A stretch of 64,000 nt of DNA. It comes from Parasponia andersonii (lineage: Eukaryota; Streptophyta; Magnoliopsida; Rosales; Cannabaceae). Position numbers and translations under genes: made by a program. Below are positions 33,291 to 46,116 of this stretch, in pieces. A model generated the notes under the pieces. That model saw only the letters and a program-made list of their open reading frames with translations. It did not search any database and was not told where the DNA came from. The number at the start of each line of letters is the position of its first letter. The stretch's first letter is position 1. The stretch lies in assembly GCA_002914805.1 (NCBI GenBank), contig JXTB01000032.1, positions 1,540,501 to 1,604,500 on the forward strand. Reading direction: 5' to 3'.

Positions 33291-34685
33291 TGATGTTTTG
33301 GACTTGGAAATGGATGTCTTCGAATTCAATATATACAACTTATCGGCGGAGTAGTTAAGGTGATACTTTATAATTAATGATAGTTATATTATACGTAATG
33401 TAGTTACCTAATCGGGATTTTAAAAAAAAAAAAATTGGCATCTCTTTCTTTGGAAACTTCATGTCCACAATTTGTACCTCTTGATTTCTACAACATCGGT
33501 TTTCCCTTGTGGTTTATTTTTTGTTATTATTATTATTATTATGTTGTCAATAAATACTCCATTCTTTAGTGAAGATCTTATTTGTTCCCATAAACTTATT
33601 TCTATAGGCTTGTCTGAATTTAGATCTAGGTAGGTTTTACTTATTTTATTTAACTTTGTACCATTTTTTGTGGTTTTCTTTTAAATTTGAACCTTATAAA
33701 TTCAAATATGAAAAAATTTATATTGTCAAAAATTGTTATTTACAGAAGATTTATCATTCTATCAATCAAAATAGTCGACTCTTGTAGTAGATGATTTTGA
33801 AAGTACATGAAAAGCCATTTTTTTCGATCGAGCTCCAATTGTATTTTTATAATCAATTTGCTAGCATGCACGTCACTAGCCTATATCTCATGCGCATTTT
33901 TTTTTCCTCTCTAACGGCGTTAATCTAATATAAGTTTGAATGTTTAATATCATAATTAACTTATAGTTCAATCTTTATTGTCTGTACATTAACGGATTGG
34001 TTATTTGAAGGAATAAATATTGTTTGTTTTTTTTTAAAAAAAAAATTACGTACCAAATTAGTATTAATATGAAAATATTGAAAGGATACTTAAGTGGGAA
34101 ATTGAAAGCATAACTTTAGGAATTATCTTTTGAATAATTCAAACTAAAATTAATGTCTCAAATTCTTGTAATAATCAATTAAGTTACAAAGTCAATATAT
34201 ATGATACACCAATAGCTAGCAAAGTAGATTTTGTTTAGCTCCATCCGTATAATTAAAGAAATGCATGACAAATCAAATATAACTTGTCAAAAAGTATATG
34301 TACAGGATATCAAAATTATCACACGTTCTTTTTCCTTAATTTTCTCATTAATTAACTTTATGAGTTTGGTTCAAACACCCTTTCGTGTAAACAACAACAC
34401 TTTTTCCAAAGAAGAAAGCTAAAGATGCTAGTTATCTAATTTCATTTTGAACTAATACCACTTTTTAATCAAAGTGGAATAAAGCCAAGAAAAAAATAAA
34501 TTGTTTCCCAGATATATATATTTTTCTAGTGACATGTATGTCTTTTTTTTTCTTAAAGGAAAAATTTAGAGATATCTAGGGGACAAAAATCTGTATCGTT
34601 TTCTAAAGAGGGTCATGCTCATTATTCAAATTGTACGGTTCAATGGCTTCGAATAATTTGAAGAATTGCGTACTACTAAATAATC
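32383..34685. other. DUF1645 3' UTR and intergenic DNA
   Basis: The first few hundred bases probably hold the 3' UTR. The rest is AT-rich with a (TA)n run at 33250-33288, a (TTA)n run near 33522-33541 and no gene that I recognise; the 32501-32830 open frame is T-rich low-complexity sequence. Confidence 0.55.
33250..33288. repeat. (AT)n microsatellite
   Basis: About 19 uninterrupted AT units. Confidence 0.95.
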
Positions 34686-34689
34686 TCAT

Positions 34690-37025
34690 TTAGATGGGAT
34701 TATGGCTAGACTGGGGTTCAACATCACTTGGAGGAAGCTCGTGCATCGTTGCATAACCTCTTTCTCTTTTTCCTTCATCATTAATGGCTCTCCATATGGA
34801 TTAGTTACCCCCCAACGAGGATTGAGACAAGGTTGTCCCTTATCGCCGTATTTATTTCTCCTTTGTGCTGAAGGCCTGTCCACCCTTATTCAGGCAGCAG
34901 AAAATAATGATACATTAACGGGCTTTGCATGCAGCAGAAATAGTCCCGGAATCTCGCATTTGCTCTACGCCGATGACAGCATTATATTCTACAAAACCAA
35001 GCTAGTTGAGTGTAACAATGTTAAATCCATTCTCACCACTTATGAGAGAGCTTCCAGTCAAACAGTGAATCTGAACAAAAGTTGCATCACATATAGTCCC
35101 AACGTCGAACCGGCTATGAGGACTAAGATTCAACAGCTACTTGCTTTGCCTCATGATGCTTCTCTTTCCAACTACTTGAGGCTCCCCTCTATTTTCGGTC
35201 GTAATAAAAAGAGTTTTTTTAATATGGTCAAAGAAAGGTTGTGGAAGAAGGTTCAAATGTGGAAAGTCAAACTGTTCTCCACCGGAAGGAAAGAAATTCT
35301 CATTAAAGCAGTTGCAACGATGATTCCGACGTACACTATGGGGGTCTCCAAATTTCAAGTAACGCTATGTCAGGAGCTCTAATCCTTGATTGATAGATTA
35401 TGATGGAGTGGTAGCCCCGAAGAGAAAAAGATTCATTGGATGAGCTTGGCTAAACTTTGTATGGCCAAGAAAGAGGGAGGCATGTGGTTCCGTGGTTTGT
35501 TCCTTTCAACAAAGCTTTATTGGCTAAACAGGGCTAGAGGTTATTCCATTACCCAGATTCCCTTATAGCTCGGGTGTTGAAGGCAAAGTATTATGTTACT
35601 GGCTCGTTCATGACGGCTCTAATGGGCTCTGGAACATCTTATATTTGGAGAAGTCTCATCTGGGTAGAGATGCTCTCAAACTAGGCCTCAGATGGCGCAT
35701 AGGGGATGGTCATAATGTGCTCATTTTTAAAGACCCTTGGCTGCCTCACCCTACTACTATTCTTCCCATTACAACTCTCGTGGGAGATGATGCTAATCGA
35801 AAGGTACATGAGTTATTAAGTTGTAACTCCCTCTGTTGGAATGAAGATTTGATAGATAATATGTTATTGCCACCTGATAGAGACTTGATTCTCGGAATCC
35901 CTCTTAGCTTGCCTGCTTCGAATGACTTGATTATCTGGCACTTTGGTAGAGATGGCACATATGCTGTCAAGTCAAGTTATGAATCAATAATGAATAACAA
36001 GAGGGAAGTCGAGAGTTCGAACCCCAGGACAGTGGGCAAATGGTGGTGTTTCTTGTAGAGCCTCAGAATTCCAAACAAAATAAAAATATTTATCTGAAGA
36101 TGCTATGACAACATTATCTCCTCCTTCAGTAACCTATAAAAGAGGGGGGTGCAGACTGGCCAAGGGTGTGTGCGGTGCAGAGATGACGTTGAATCAAGTT
36201 GGCATGCCTTACCGGGATCCAATACCTCCAAAGTTGTCTGGAGTTTGACCCCATGGTGGAATATGATCGAGACTTTATCGTGGGGAGGATTTTCTGTTCG
36301 TTCTTTTCAGGGGCCTTAATAATAAAGACTTGGAGATATTTTCCGTCTTGTTATGGCACATGTGATGGGAAAGAAATAAATTCGTGCATAACCGAATCTG
36401 GAAGGAGCCCAAAGCTGTTATTGAAGATGTTGGAAGTACCCCCTATGAATACCATCGCACGCATAGCATCGCCGACCATAGTGAGCACTCGACTCCTAAG
36501 TTTCCAAACAAATGGGAAAGACCGCCAGAAAACACTCTGAAATTGAACGTAAATGCAGCTTGCTCGGAACATAATGGCCTTATCGGCGTTGGTGGTATCA
36601 TTCGCGACCATAATAGCTCCTGCAAAGCAGCGTTCTCCCAAAAATTAAAGGGTTTCTTCGACCCTCTGGTTGTGGAACTACTCGCTATTGGGGCTAGTTT
36701 GATGTTTGTTAAGAAGGTTGGGCTACCCATTGATATTACTGAGAGTGACTGTAACACCGTTGTGACTATGACTAAACAATCCAGGTGGTCATTCTCCTTC
36801 ATATCTCATTATTAACGACATTGTGCCGTTGTTAAAAGAGGCGGGTGGTGGCACTTGCCGTTTTTTCTCCTAGACGGGAAATGAGGCAGCCCATTCACTT
36901 GCTAAATTAGCTTTATCTTGTAATTCTGAGAAGTCCTGGATCCAGGAAAGCCCTGCTGTATCGCCACAATAGTGGCTAATGATTCTACTTAATGATATTT
37001 TCGTTTTTGTGTTTAAAAAAAAAAA
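34690..37025 (+). pseudogene. 5'-truncated LINE (non-LTR retrotransposon) with RT and RNase H remnants
   Basis: The plus strand first gives the C-terminal half of a LINE reverse transcriptase (34693-35382): GLRQGCPLSPYLF, the catalytic LLYADDS and LKLGLRWRIGDGHN-type regions further on. Two stops near 35380-35400 interrupt it. Next is the plant LINE linker with a zinc-binding zf-RVT-like part (35645-36200; SLRIPNKIKIFI then WHALPG). Last is an RNase H-like domain (LKLNVNAACSEHNGLIGVGG then IIRDHNSS, 36540-36620, to NEAAHSLAKLAL near 36915). Frameshifts and stops separate the parts. The endonuclease and the first half of RT are missing, the usual result of incomplete reverse transcription. An 11-base A tail at 37015-37025 marks the 3' end. 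It cannot encode a working element. Confidence 0.9.
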
Positions 37026-38970
37026 CGAAAAAAACATAGAAAATTCTACATTTGAGAAAATAACAATGATGAATACAATAAAGGACAATGGCATAAAACG
37101 AATTCTCTTACGCCATAATTATTCTACGTTATATATGTCTGTAATATATAATTGTTTTAACGATCTAGAAAAAGCAAAATATCAACTTTTCTCAGGGCTC
37201 AGGAGTAGTGGTTCAATATTCTCAATTGATTCCATAACTAGGAAAATCCAAGGTCTGTACTCTGCCAACTCTTTGGTTAATTTGGGACCCGCCTCGCCAA
37301 ATCAAATACAACAGACGGTGAAAATAAAGGTAACCCCTAGTGACTAATAGAGTAATAGACTATATACCCTAATATCATCCTTCCGGAAAAAAAACAATAC
37401 GCTACACACAAAAAATGACACAGCTGATCTGACCTGTTTTTTTCACCAATTATGTATATAGTGTGGTATCACGTTAAAAGAATATGGGTGATTAAAAACA
37501 TATCACATTATGTATATTTTTATTTGTAAACTTGTTATGTCTCTATAAAATAGTCGTGTTGTTATTTCAACACTATCAATTAATTAGTGAATAGATTTTA
37601 ATCAATTTTTCTTAAATTTGTAGCGAAACTTATCTTTTTATATAATTGTAATATAATTTTACGCGCTTGTAAACACATAGAATAGGGTATTTTTCTAGAA
37701 AAAACTCCTCATTTTCGTTGGTACTTTTTCAGTGTCTACCAATTAATTGGATATTATTTCTGCAAAGACTTTGTAATTGTGGTATTATTTTGGAACACGG
37801 CACGGTTTTTTTGTCAATTTGCATGTGTGTGTATTTTTATTATTATTTTTTTTTCCAAATTTTAATCCCAGTAGTAGCAGTACTGCAAAAAGCTTCCATG
37901 AAATATAGCGTAGGAAAATGTGTAAATCAGGAAGATTCACGCTAACTTTATTCTTTGTCGTCGGAAAAGAAGTGGGAAACTGAGAAAAATAGAACTGTGA
38001 ATGTCAAGGAAGTTAAAATCCTTTAATCTTAATTTTGCGCATCATTTGCTGACTTAATTGACTGGAAAGTGGCAAAATGGGAATTTTGAAGAGATATGAA
38101 TTTAGAATCAGTTGGTTTATTGCCTATAAATAGAAGATATTTAATAGTTTGATCGAATTAGATTGGTTATTGGAATTTGGAATGAATGAATGAAAGAAAG
38201 TACTTTTATTCAAAAAGAAAAAAAAAACGAAAAATTGAAAAAGACATGTATACTCTAGCTAGCTTAATTACACATAAGAAAATAATATAAATAAATAAAT
38301 TATAAAAGTACAGAATTATAGGAATTAGTTCTTTTCTATATTTATAAGTGATTTCTATGACTATCCCCTGTTATATTTTCGAGTACTTAACACAGCGCAC
38401 ATCATGTGAAATGATTAAAAAATTAATTGTTTCGTAACGACTTTTTTTAAAATGTTTTTAAATGAAAAGATTAATGCTAAAGATCTTCTTCAACAATGCC
38501 TTGAGAGTGATATTTTCTTGAACAAGATTATTGTTACCATGAAATCCAATGTTCAAAACTTTACTGGATCAACATTTTAAAATATATTAATCCTGGTGAT
38601 CACGTTTTCTCTTTTTTCTTTTTTTTTTTCCTTTTTCTTTTTATAATAGAAGTAGCATATTAATAAGGATTAAAGTGATGATTTTCACGTGATCATAATG
38701 ATTAAGATGTTCTCTAATGAGTTGATTATGAGTTTGGAATCTTGATCAACTAGAAACTGACTGAACTACTCTCCCCCTTTTTCCAGCTCCCTCTCTTTAT
38801 CAGCAAGGTGCTAAAGACTAAAGTGATAAAGACGCTTCTTTTTTGATAATTGGGAAATGATTGAAGTGAGCCCTGAAAACAGATTATAATATGTAACTTC
38901 TTCTTCTTCTTCCAGACAATATCAAAAGCAACAAAACTGAGAAGCAGCAGTTAATTAGTAGGGTATCTCC
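37026..38970. other. Intergenic, no gene recognised
   Basis: The 36979-37347 frame (122 aa) runs out of the LINE tail into flank and resembles nothing known. AT-rich, with several poly-T and poly-A runs. Confidence 0.5.
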
Positions 38971-39073
38971 GGTTGTGGGGTACCTTCAATCCTTTCTTTT
39001 TACTTCTTTTGGAGCATACTATGCATGCCAAAGGCTGTAAATTGATCAACTCTCTAAGGGTACCCCATAATCC
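38971..39073. other. Two-part hairpin (possible small-RNA precursor or chance fold)
   Basis: The outer arms TGGGGTACC (38976-38984) and GGTACCCCA (39059-39067) pair perfectly, with weaker pairing beyond. Inside, CTTTTGG...GCATA pairs with TATGC...CCAAAGG (39006-39034) around a one-base loop. No known plant miRNA sequence was recognised in it. Confidence 0.35.
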
Positions 39074-39268
39074 ATTTTTCTTTCTTGACTGCCCAACCAA
39101 ATCCCCATAGCCCACCCAATTGACCACGAATCTATTAGACTTTATGCTTCCTTCTTGATGATCTGATCTTTCTATGCATGACAATATATATAGCTTAGTG
39201 CAAGTGGATTCCCATTAGATAACCTTTTATTTTTTTCGTTTGTACTTGGGTCAAGAGATCATGATTAG

Positions 39269-39317
<49 letters not shown>

Positions 39318-39318
39318 A
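39269..39318. repeat. Compound microsatellite (TA)n-(TATG)n
   Basis: About 12 TA units run into about six TATG units. Confidence 0.95.
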
Positions 39319-40559
39319 TATCCATGTATATAAACACACCAAGGAGTGGAAGAATCCATAGTTCATTCGGTTTTTTTTTTCAAAAACTAATCATGGAAAA
39401 GGGATATCAAAACGTGTCCTAATGCCAAAAACAATGACCTTTGTCTGCAACCGATATGGAGGTATTATGCCAAGTAATCATGAAAAGCATTCAAATATAT
39501 CCTACAGTAATCTTGAACCACACCTACTCCTTTTGGTTTTGGGTGATCAATATTCCATTAATATCGACCAACTAACAAATTTTTGTTTTCGTCTTTCTTC
39601 AAAAAGAATCACAATATAGATATATTAATTTATTCATATATATGCATGTGCAAAGAGTTTTCCTTCTTAGATGGTTCTTAGTTACCTATCAACAATTAAT
39701 GTTGTGTTCTTTTTCTTGTTATTATTCTTTTATATGTCATTTTTCATAAATAAAAGATATAATCAACCTAAACATACATCATGGACTAAAAACAAGGTAT
39801 ATATTTAAATATCTTCCGATCCCCCATATTTTGATATGGGGTTTTAGTTTAGGTATTTGTCTACGCATGATTAGATTTTATTTGTACATATGCTAGCTAG
39901 AGTGGGTATCAATATCCTCAATGAATAGCTGGCAATGTAAAAAAAAAAAAAGAAACACCATGGCCACTTCCCAATTCTCTTTCTTTCTTTCTTTCCAATT
40001 ATCACATATCCACATTAGAGGGTACCTTTGTCAATCAGCATCATCATGCACTCAAAAACAGGCACATGTAACTCTCAAAGCCTAGGTACACCGGAAGAAA
40101 CTCGGAAATTGGCCTTGCTACTTTTTCTACTTGTCCAAACAGAAAGGTTTTCATGGAAAAAGGGAAATAAAGACGTATGGAGTATTAATGAGAGAATTAG
40201 AGGCTTGCAAATGAGTCGATAATATATAGTACCTTTGTTAAGATTACTTCTTTTATTGTATTGAGTAAAATTCATATGTACCGTCTTTAGGTTGGGGACC
40301 ACCGTCACTTTAAAATGTCCATCAATTGATCGTCATAATTGACTAATGTACTAGGGCTACTTAATATCTCATTTAATAAAGTTTCAATTATATTTGAGTT
40401 ATTGAAAGACATTATCAGCCTTGCAATTAAATTTTGGATTTGGTGTATTTTGTAACGGTCTTTTGACAGCTCACCATACTACGAGTGACACGTGTTCTCA
40501 AAATTAGTGAGGTTGCTAAGGCTAGGGTTTGTAGGAGGGAAGAAAGATAAAAAGAACTA
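39319..40559. other. Intergenic, no gene recognised
   Basis: No coding, RNA or transposon signal that I can support. The short frames at 39422-39619 and 40028-40222 lack any family likeness. Confidence 0.5.
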
Positions 40560-40574
40560 AAATGAGGTATGTTT

Positions 40575-41353
40575 AATCGGGAGTAATGGAACGGAAAGAA
40601 AAGAATTTCAAAATGACTTTATTCTATGATTTCGTTTGAAAATTTAAATAATAGGTGGAATAAAGCAGAATAGAATGAAATACTATTTAAATAATAAATA
40701 AATAAATAAATAAATACTAAATGTAAAATAATAATTTAATTAATAAAAAATAATTTAATGAAATAATAAAATAAAATAAAATTATGCTAAATGTAAAATA
40801 ATTTAATAAAATAATACTTTAATTAATAAAAAATAATTTAATAAATTAAAATAATATTAAATGTAAAAATAATAAAATAATACTATAATTATTTAAAAAT
40901 AATTTAATAAAATGTAATAAAATAATTTAAAAATAATAAAATAAAATAAAGTAATGCTATATGCAAAATAATTTAATAAAATAAAAATTTAATTAATTAA
41001 ATANAAATAATTAATAAAATAATTTAAAAATTATTATGGTAAATGAAAAATAATTTAATTAATAAAATAATTTAATTCTAAATATAAAATAATTTAATAA
41101 GATAAAATAATGCTAAATATAAAATAATTTAATGAAACAACTAACTGCTAAATGTAATTTAAAATAATTAAAATGAAGTGTATTTTTGTAATTATACAAC
41201 TAATTCCATTCATTTTCACAATTAACTAAACATTAGAATCTCCATTTAGCTACTGATTCCACCACTTCAAACAAATAACATAATTGTATTACCATTCTTT
41301 TTCATTTCATTCTGATTACTATTACCATTACCATTTTACCACTATAACCAAAT
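40575..41353. repeat. AT-only minisatellite inside a probable MITE
   Basis: From 40680 to 41170 the sequence is almost entirely A and T, built from variants of AATAATTTAATAAAATAA and GCTAAATGTAAAATAA, with an N at 41004. The outer parts (GGGAGTAATGGAACGGAAAG on the left; the reverse of ATTACCATTTTACCACTATA on the right) hint at the inverted ends of a host MITE. Confidence 0.55.
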
Positions 41354-41545
41354 GGACTGTAAAGTTTAACATATAGGAAAGAAAAAGGGAGAGGAGGTAG
41401 AGTACTATTCTTTTATTATATTTGGTGTGATTACTATTACTATTACCATTTTACCACTACAACCAAATGGACTGTAAAGTTTAACATATAGGAAAGAAAA
41501 AGAGAGAGGAGGTAGAGCACCATTCTTTTATTATATTTGGTGTGA
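41316..41545. repeat. 115-bp tandem duplication
   Basis: Two copies of a block with ATTACCATTTTACCACTA and AACCAAATGGACTGTAAAG, ending in ATTATATTTGGTGTGA, are offset by 115 bases with only a few differences, so the duplication is recent. Confidence 0.88.
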
Positions 41546-41559
41546 GAGGATAGCAAGAA

Positions 41560-42340
41560 GACCCAAATCTTTTTATTACTTTGTTTGGTAGGCAGAAAAA
41601 GTGAAAATAATGAGAACATTCAATTTGTACAATTATCATTCTACTTTTGTTACTTTTTGATATTATATATATTATATATTAGGGTAATTATGTAAATGTC
41701 AATCAAAGTCTATAGTAGATTACTCTCTTCAAAATTCTCTCTCCGATTTGAAAGAAAAATATTTTAGCTCAGATTAATGATTTGAAATCCATAGAATATA
41801 CTCCCTCCTAAAACATTTCCTTCTAAAACCTATTCTACCCCAAATTTAACTAATAATACTCTCCTTATTTCTACTTATCTCTCCTACCAATCACAATCTA
41901 ACGCTATGTTAAGGGAGTGAATACAGGAAGGAAGGAAGTGGAAGTATATTCTAACGCTATGTTAGGAGGGAGTGAATACAAGAAAGAAGGAAGTGGAAGT
42001 ACATTACTAATGGAAGGAAAATGGAGAGAAAGGATATCAATCTTCCATTACTTTATTTGGTAAGTAAGTGGAGAATATTGTGTTTATTATAAAGGAAAAG
42101 AGGATAAAAAGAAATTTTTATTTGTACAATTACGATTGTATACTAGTGATTAGTTTTATGATATTTTGTAAAGGATAAAATTATGCATATGTCGATCAAA
42201 GTTTACTTGGGTGGACGATTCTATCCTAAAATCTCTCTATTTGAAGGAATTAAAAATTTGCTCAAATTGAGAACTGGAAATCCATTGTCTAATTTGTTTC
42301 CTCTTAAATCATTCTAACCAAATACCTGTAATACCCCAAA
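41560..42340. repeat. Diverged 300-bp direct repeat with a 53-bp tandem repeat between
   Basis: TTACTTTGTTTGGTAGGCAG...TTTGTACAATTA...GTCAATCAAAGT at 41576-41710 recurs as TTACTTTATTTGGTAAGTAA...TTTGTACAATTA...GTCGATCAAAGT at about 42049-42210. Between them CTAACGCTATGTTA...GGAAGTGGAAGTA is repeated at 41898 and 41951. Confidence 0.65.
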
Positions 42341-42413
42341 TTCATCTACCAATCGACCCACTATTCTATACTTATCTTCCTCTTAGTAGAAATACCCTAA
42401 GGATAGAGTTACA

Positions 42414-42730
42414 AGTATGGGCTAACTGACCCATGCTATCCAATTTTCTACCTGACCTATAGTAGGTCGGCTACGCTGGCCTAGCCCATCATTTTGGTGG
42501 ATTAGGCCGGCTTACTTAACAAAATATCTTGGCTCAGTATGTTCCACATGGCCTTGGTTGGGCTAGCCCATTAACTGCTATTTTTTAATCAAAACATCTT
42601 GAAAAACTATTTTCTAAAAAAAATTACTCAAAAATAATTTTACGTATTTTTTTTGAAAATATAAACAGATTAGGATGGCTCCACACTATAACTGGATAAG
42701 CTCGAACCTACACCGATACTTGCATCTCTA
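42414..42730. mobile_element. hAT-like MITE, family 2 copy 2 (317 bp)
   Basis: The ends TAGAGTTACAAGTATGGGC and, reversed, TAGAGATGCAAGTATCGG pair. The flanking 8-mers CCTAAGGA and CCTAATGC share their first five bases, a decayed 8-bp duplication. The GACC/GGCC-rich interior is like the copy at 24815-25085. Confidence 0.68.
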
Positions 42731-43924
42731 CCTAATGCTTCAATTAGTATTATTAGAAAGCTTTCAAATTTACCCTATGTAACAATCATATAGTATTTGA
42801 ATTCAAATATGAGATTCCTATAGTATTTAGTGGAAAATTAATTGATTTTGTGCATTTAATTTTGTTTATTGCATTTATTTCAAATATGTAGTTCTTATTT
42901 TTTTTTTTCGAACACGCAAGAAAATCCTATCCAACCTAAGTTATAAACATCATGTCACTTTGTAGGAATTCTAACAGATTGTAATATCTTTATTAAAGGA
43001 GTGCTAAATCAAGTCTCTTGTCTCATTATTTACTAATAGGCTCTATTTCACATTTAAGTAATATTAGAAAGTATAATAAAGTCCACGTATCAAGAAAAAG
43101 AAAATAGATTTGGTATTTTTCTTTCTATAACGGTGAAAAAGAGTGTTCTTACTTATTAGCTAGAGTACGTAAAATTCTGGTGCTTTTTTTCCTTTACATT
43201 GGCTTGTTTTTGTTATTACTATCAATTCCACCTTTAGGAATTTAGCAATCCTAGTACTGGCAGCGTTAGAGATATTCAAAATCCACTCAATCTAATTTGC
43301 ACAAGTTAAACCAATTAAATTGGATATCCACACACTTTTGGATTGAAATTCTACAGTCTGTACATAAACTTTTCAATTTGAAAGTCAATGATCCATAATT
43401 TTAGATTTTAATGTATTGTAATTGTATCTTTCTTATTAAAAAATAAAAGCTAAAATTATGGGTAAGGGAAAAGTTGTAAAAAAGGGGCAAATTTCGTGCT
43501 AAAAATGAATAATCTAAATAATTGATAAAAGGTTTTGCTGAAAATGAATAATCCACGTGCGGATTGGTTGAAACTTTTTTTTCATAAATCCGATGTGCAT
43601 CTTCTAAAATCTGCATGTAGTATGAATCGGGGTGAAATATGTCTTAAAATAGTACAACATGGATCTGCTGAACACTCCTAGGTATTGCCACCGTCAATAA
43701 TGTTCATGTGAGTTGTGACTATGTGACCAATTAATATGTGGCAGACATAACTTTTAGTTGGAAAAATTAACTGACAAATTAATTAATATAAAGAAAACAA
43801 ATAAGTCCTATTAAACAATGTTGATTATGTCGTACGAATTAAATGTGGCCCATATTTGACAACTACTAGAGAAAATTAGGTATTTTACCACATTTTCAGA
43901 GAAAAAATTTGAAAAATACAATGA

Positions 43925-44170
43925 CCTGTGTTTTTTTTAGGTCTGGTATAATTTTTATTAAAAAAATATCATTTTTTAAAAATTATGTGGAAAATATTAT
44001 TTTTAAAATAGTAATTAATAACCGATAGTTAGTTTCCAAAAATTAGTCTCTAGTGACAAAAGGTTTCTATAACTAGTATATAACTAGTAATTAGTAACGG
44101 ATAACCAGTTTTTAAAAATTGATAATTAGTAATCATTTTTAAAATGATATTTTTTCTAAAAAAAATTTAA
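43925..44170. mobile_element. MITE, family 4 copy 1
   Basis: Inverted ends of the type AAATATCATTTTTTAAAAA and TTTTTAAAATGATATTTTT flank a core rich in TAGTAATTAGTAAC and ATAACTAGTATATAACTAGT. The same arrangement recurs at 59240-59470. Confidence 0.58.
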
Positions 44171-45751
44171 AAAATAATTTTTTTCTAAAAGAAATGGTAT
44201 GGAAATTAGAAGGAAAAAAAAAAAAGAAAGAAAATCTGACCTCCTTATTTTTTGTAATTCTTTTGGGTTTTTATAGGTAAAAATGTTAAAAACTCTAACT
44301 ACTACAGTAAAATGCCGATATTCATAATCATCAATATGGTGATGGTCAATAATAAATGATACTATACTACGTAGGAGAAGACAAATCAATCTCCTTTTTT
44401 TGTTTTTATCCTCTTCTCTTCTCAATTTTTTTTTTTTTTTTGAAAGGGCTTCTTTTAAAAATTTATGTGTTCAGACAAATTAATTCCAATGTGAACGAGA
44501 GAAAAATGAATATGATCATCAACGCTTATAAAGACAGTAACAATGAGAGAACAACGTATAGAAACAACTAAGAGTTCACATTGAACCACGAAGGTAGGCC
44601 ATTCTTTAATGTATATGGAAATTAGCACAATAATATTGCGCATTAATTAAAGCGTTGGCATTGGCAACACAAGGCAGGCTTTTACTAACCTATAGTAAGA
44701 AAAAAACTAAATTAAAAAAAGGAATTGAAGACGAAAAAAGGTTGAATACTGCATTCCAAATTCTGGTACGTATACAAGTTCATTAATCCTTGCTGATCAA
44801 CATTACATTGTTCAAATTTTATTTTTTTTTAATTAAAATTACATTTTCTTAATCACTAATAGAACCAAGAGTTTTATTAAAAATAATTAAACAAAATTTG
44901 AGAAACGTTTTTTAGGGTTGTTTATTTCATTGCATATAACAGGTCTCAAAATATGAAATAAGACATTGCATTTCTCTCAATCAGGAGTAGCAAAGTCTTG
45001 TCTTCATGAATGAAGCATTTGACTTTATTTTTTCATTTTTTTAAAAATAAAATTTGAAAAAGACTGACTAGTTGACCAATGCTCGAAAAGTCCCCTAATA
45101 TCTTAGTTTCAATGCCCAAATAATAACAACAAGGTCGGAGATAGTTAGGCTCTAAAATTTGGTTAACTTTTTGGGGTGAGTAGTAGATGTCATTCTAAAT
45201 AGTCAAGAAAAAAAAGGATCAAAATTAGAATAATCCATAAAAGTTTGGACAGTAACATTCTAGTTGATAACCACACCAATATTTCTTGAACCTTTCGAGT
45301 TTGGAAGAAAGAAGGAAGAGAAGTTATGTAGTAAATGACACAAGTTAGGATGGGCGTTGGACTGAAATTTATACACTATACTTGGTAAATTTCGTTTTGA
45401 CCTTTTGGTTTTGTTATTTTTATCCTAGGATGAGACTCAGAATTTTCCCTTTAATTAATTATTCTTAAGTTTATTGGTTGATATATTACATTTGAGATTT
45501 GTTTAACTTATAGGACTTGCTCAAATGGGAGGTCGACATCTTGAATCAAACTAAAGATTTCTGAGTATCCTTTCTTTCGCTTGGTCAACTTGGTGACTGC
45601 CCAATCGGAAAGCTTCGTGGTGGACCAGCAAGCTAAGCCTCTTCTAACCTCCCAATCAAAGTCAAAAACATTAGGCAAATTGCCAACTACTAACAAAGTC
45701 AACCATTAGGCAATAGAAGAAAAGAAGAGTGCCACGATCATTCGCGCGTGA

Positions 45752-45761
45752 CCCACGTGGG
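45752..45761. promoter_or_regulatory. G-box palindrome CCCACGTGGG
   Basis: A perfect 10-base palindrome within GCGCGTGACCCACGTGGGCC, about 360 bases beyond the DXR stop. No start of a neighbouring gene was recognised for it to control. Confidence 0.3.
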
Positions 45762-46116
45762 CCCCACTCAAATGCGTAGCAAAATCCCAAAAGAAGATTG
45801 AATAACAGCATGAAGTTTCAACACAAAATTTGATTTCCATTAATCTTGTTTTGTTTCTTCTCTACTGGGACAATTGCCTTGGGCCAGGGAATGCCTTAAT
45901 GCATTTTAAAGATTTTTTTTTTTTAACCCTTCTGTGGGGAAGATTTCAGATGAATATTTACGTATATATGAGGAGATAATTTCTTTACTCATTGAAAACC
46001 CAACTCTCTCCTCTCCTTTCACTTCCCAACTAGAGGAGAAACATGATTTTCTCAGCAGAAATTCCACGTACAATCAAAGCTTTGCCTCCCTGGTCAACAA
46101 TTGCGAAAGCTGACTC

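Larger units (their letters stand above)
42731..46050. other. Intergenic downstream of DXR
   Basis: It holds the MITE at 43925-44170 and a G-box palindrome at 45752-45761. The frame at 45508-45702 (-) has protein-like composition but no recognised family or exon context. Confidence 0.5.

Noticed and set aside
36010..36030. GTTCGAACCCC, resembling a tRNA T-loop
   Set aside because: It lies inside the LINE remnant and no acceptor or anticodon stem surrounds it.
36979..37347. 122-codon plus-strand frame after the LINE
   Set aside because: It starts in the LINE tail, crosses the A run and resembles no protein.
38980..39040. miR399 or miR394 precursor (TGCCAAAGG and TTTGGCATG words)
   Set aside because: Only about nine bases agree with either miRNA and the fold is not that of those precursors.
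38951..39184. 77-codon minus-strand frame
   Set aside because: No recognised family, and it overlaps a hairpin. Kept only as a structural observation.
45508..45702. 64-codon minus-strand frame near the CCCACGTGGG palindrome
   Set aside because: Composition is protein-like, but I found no neighbouring exons, start context or family.
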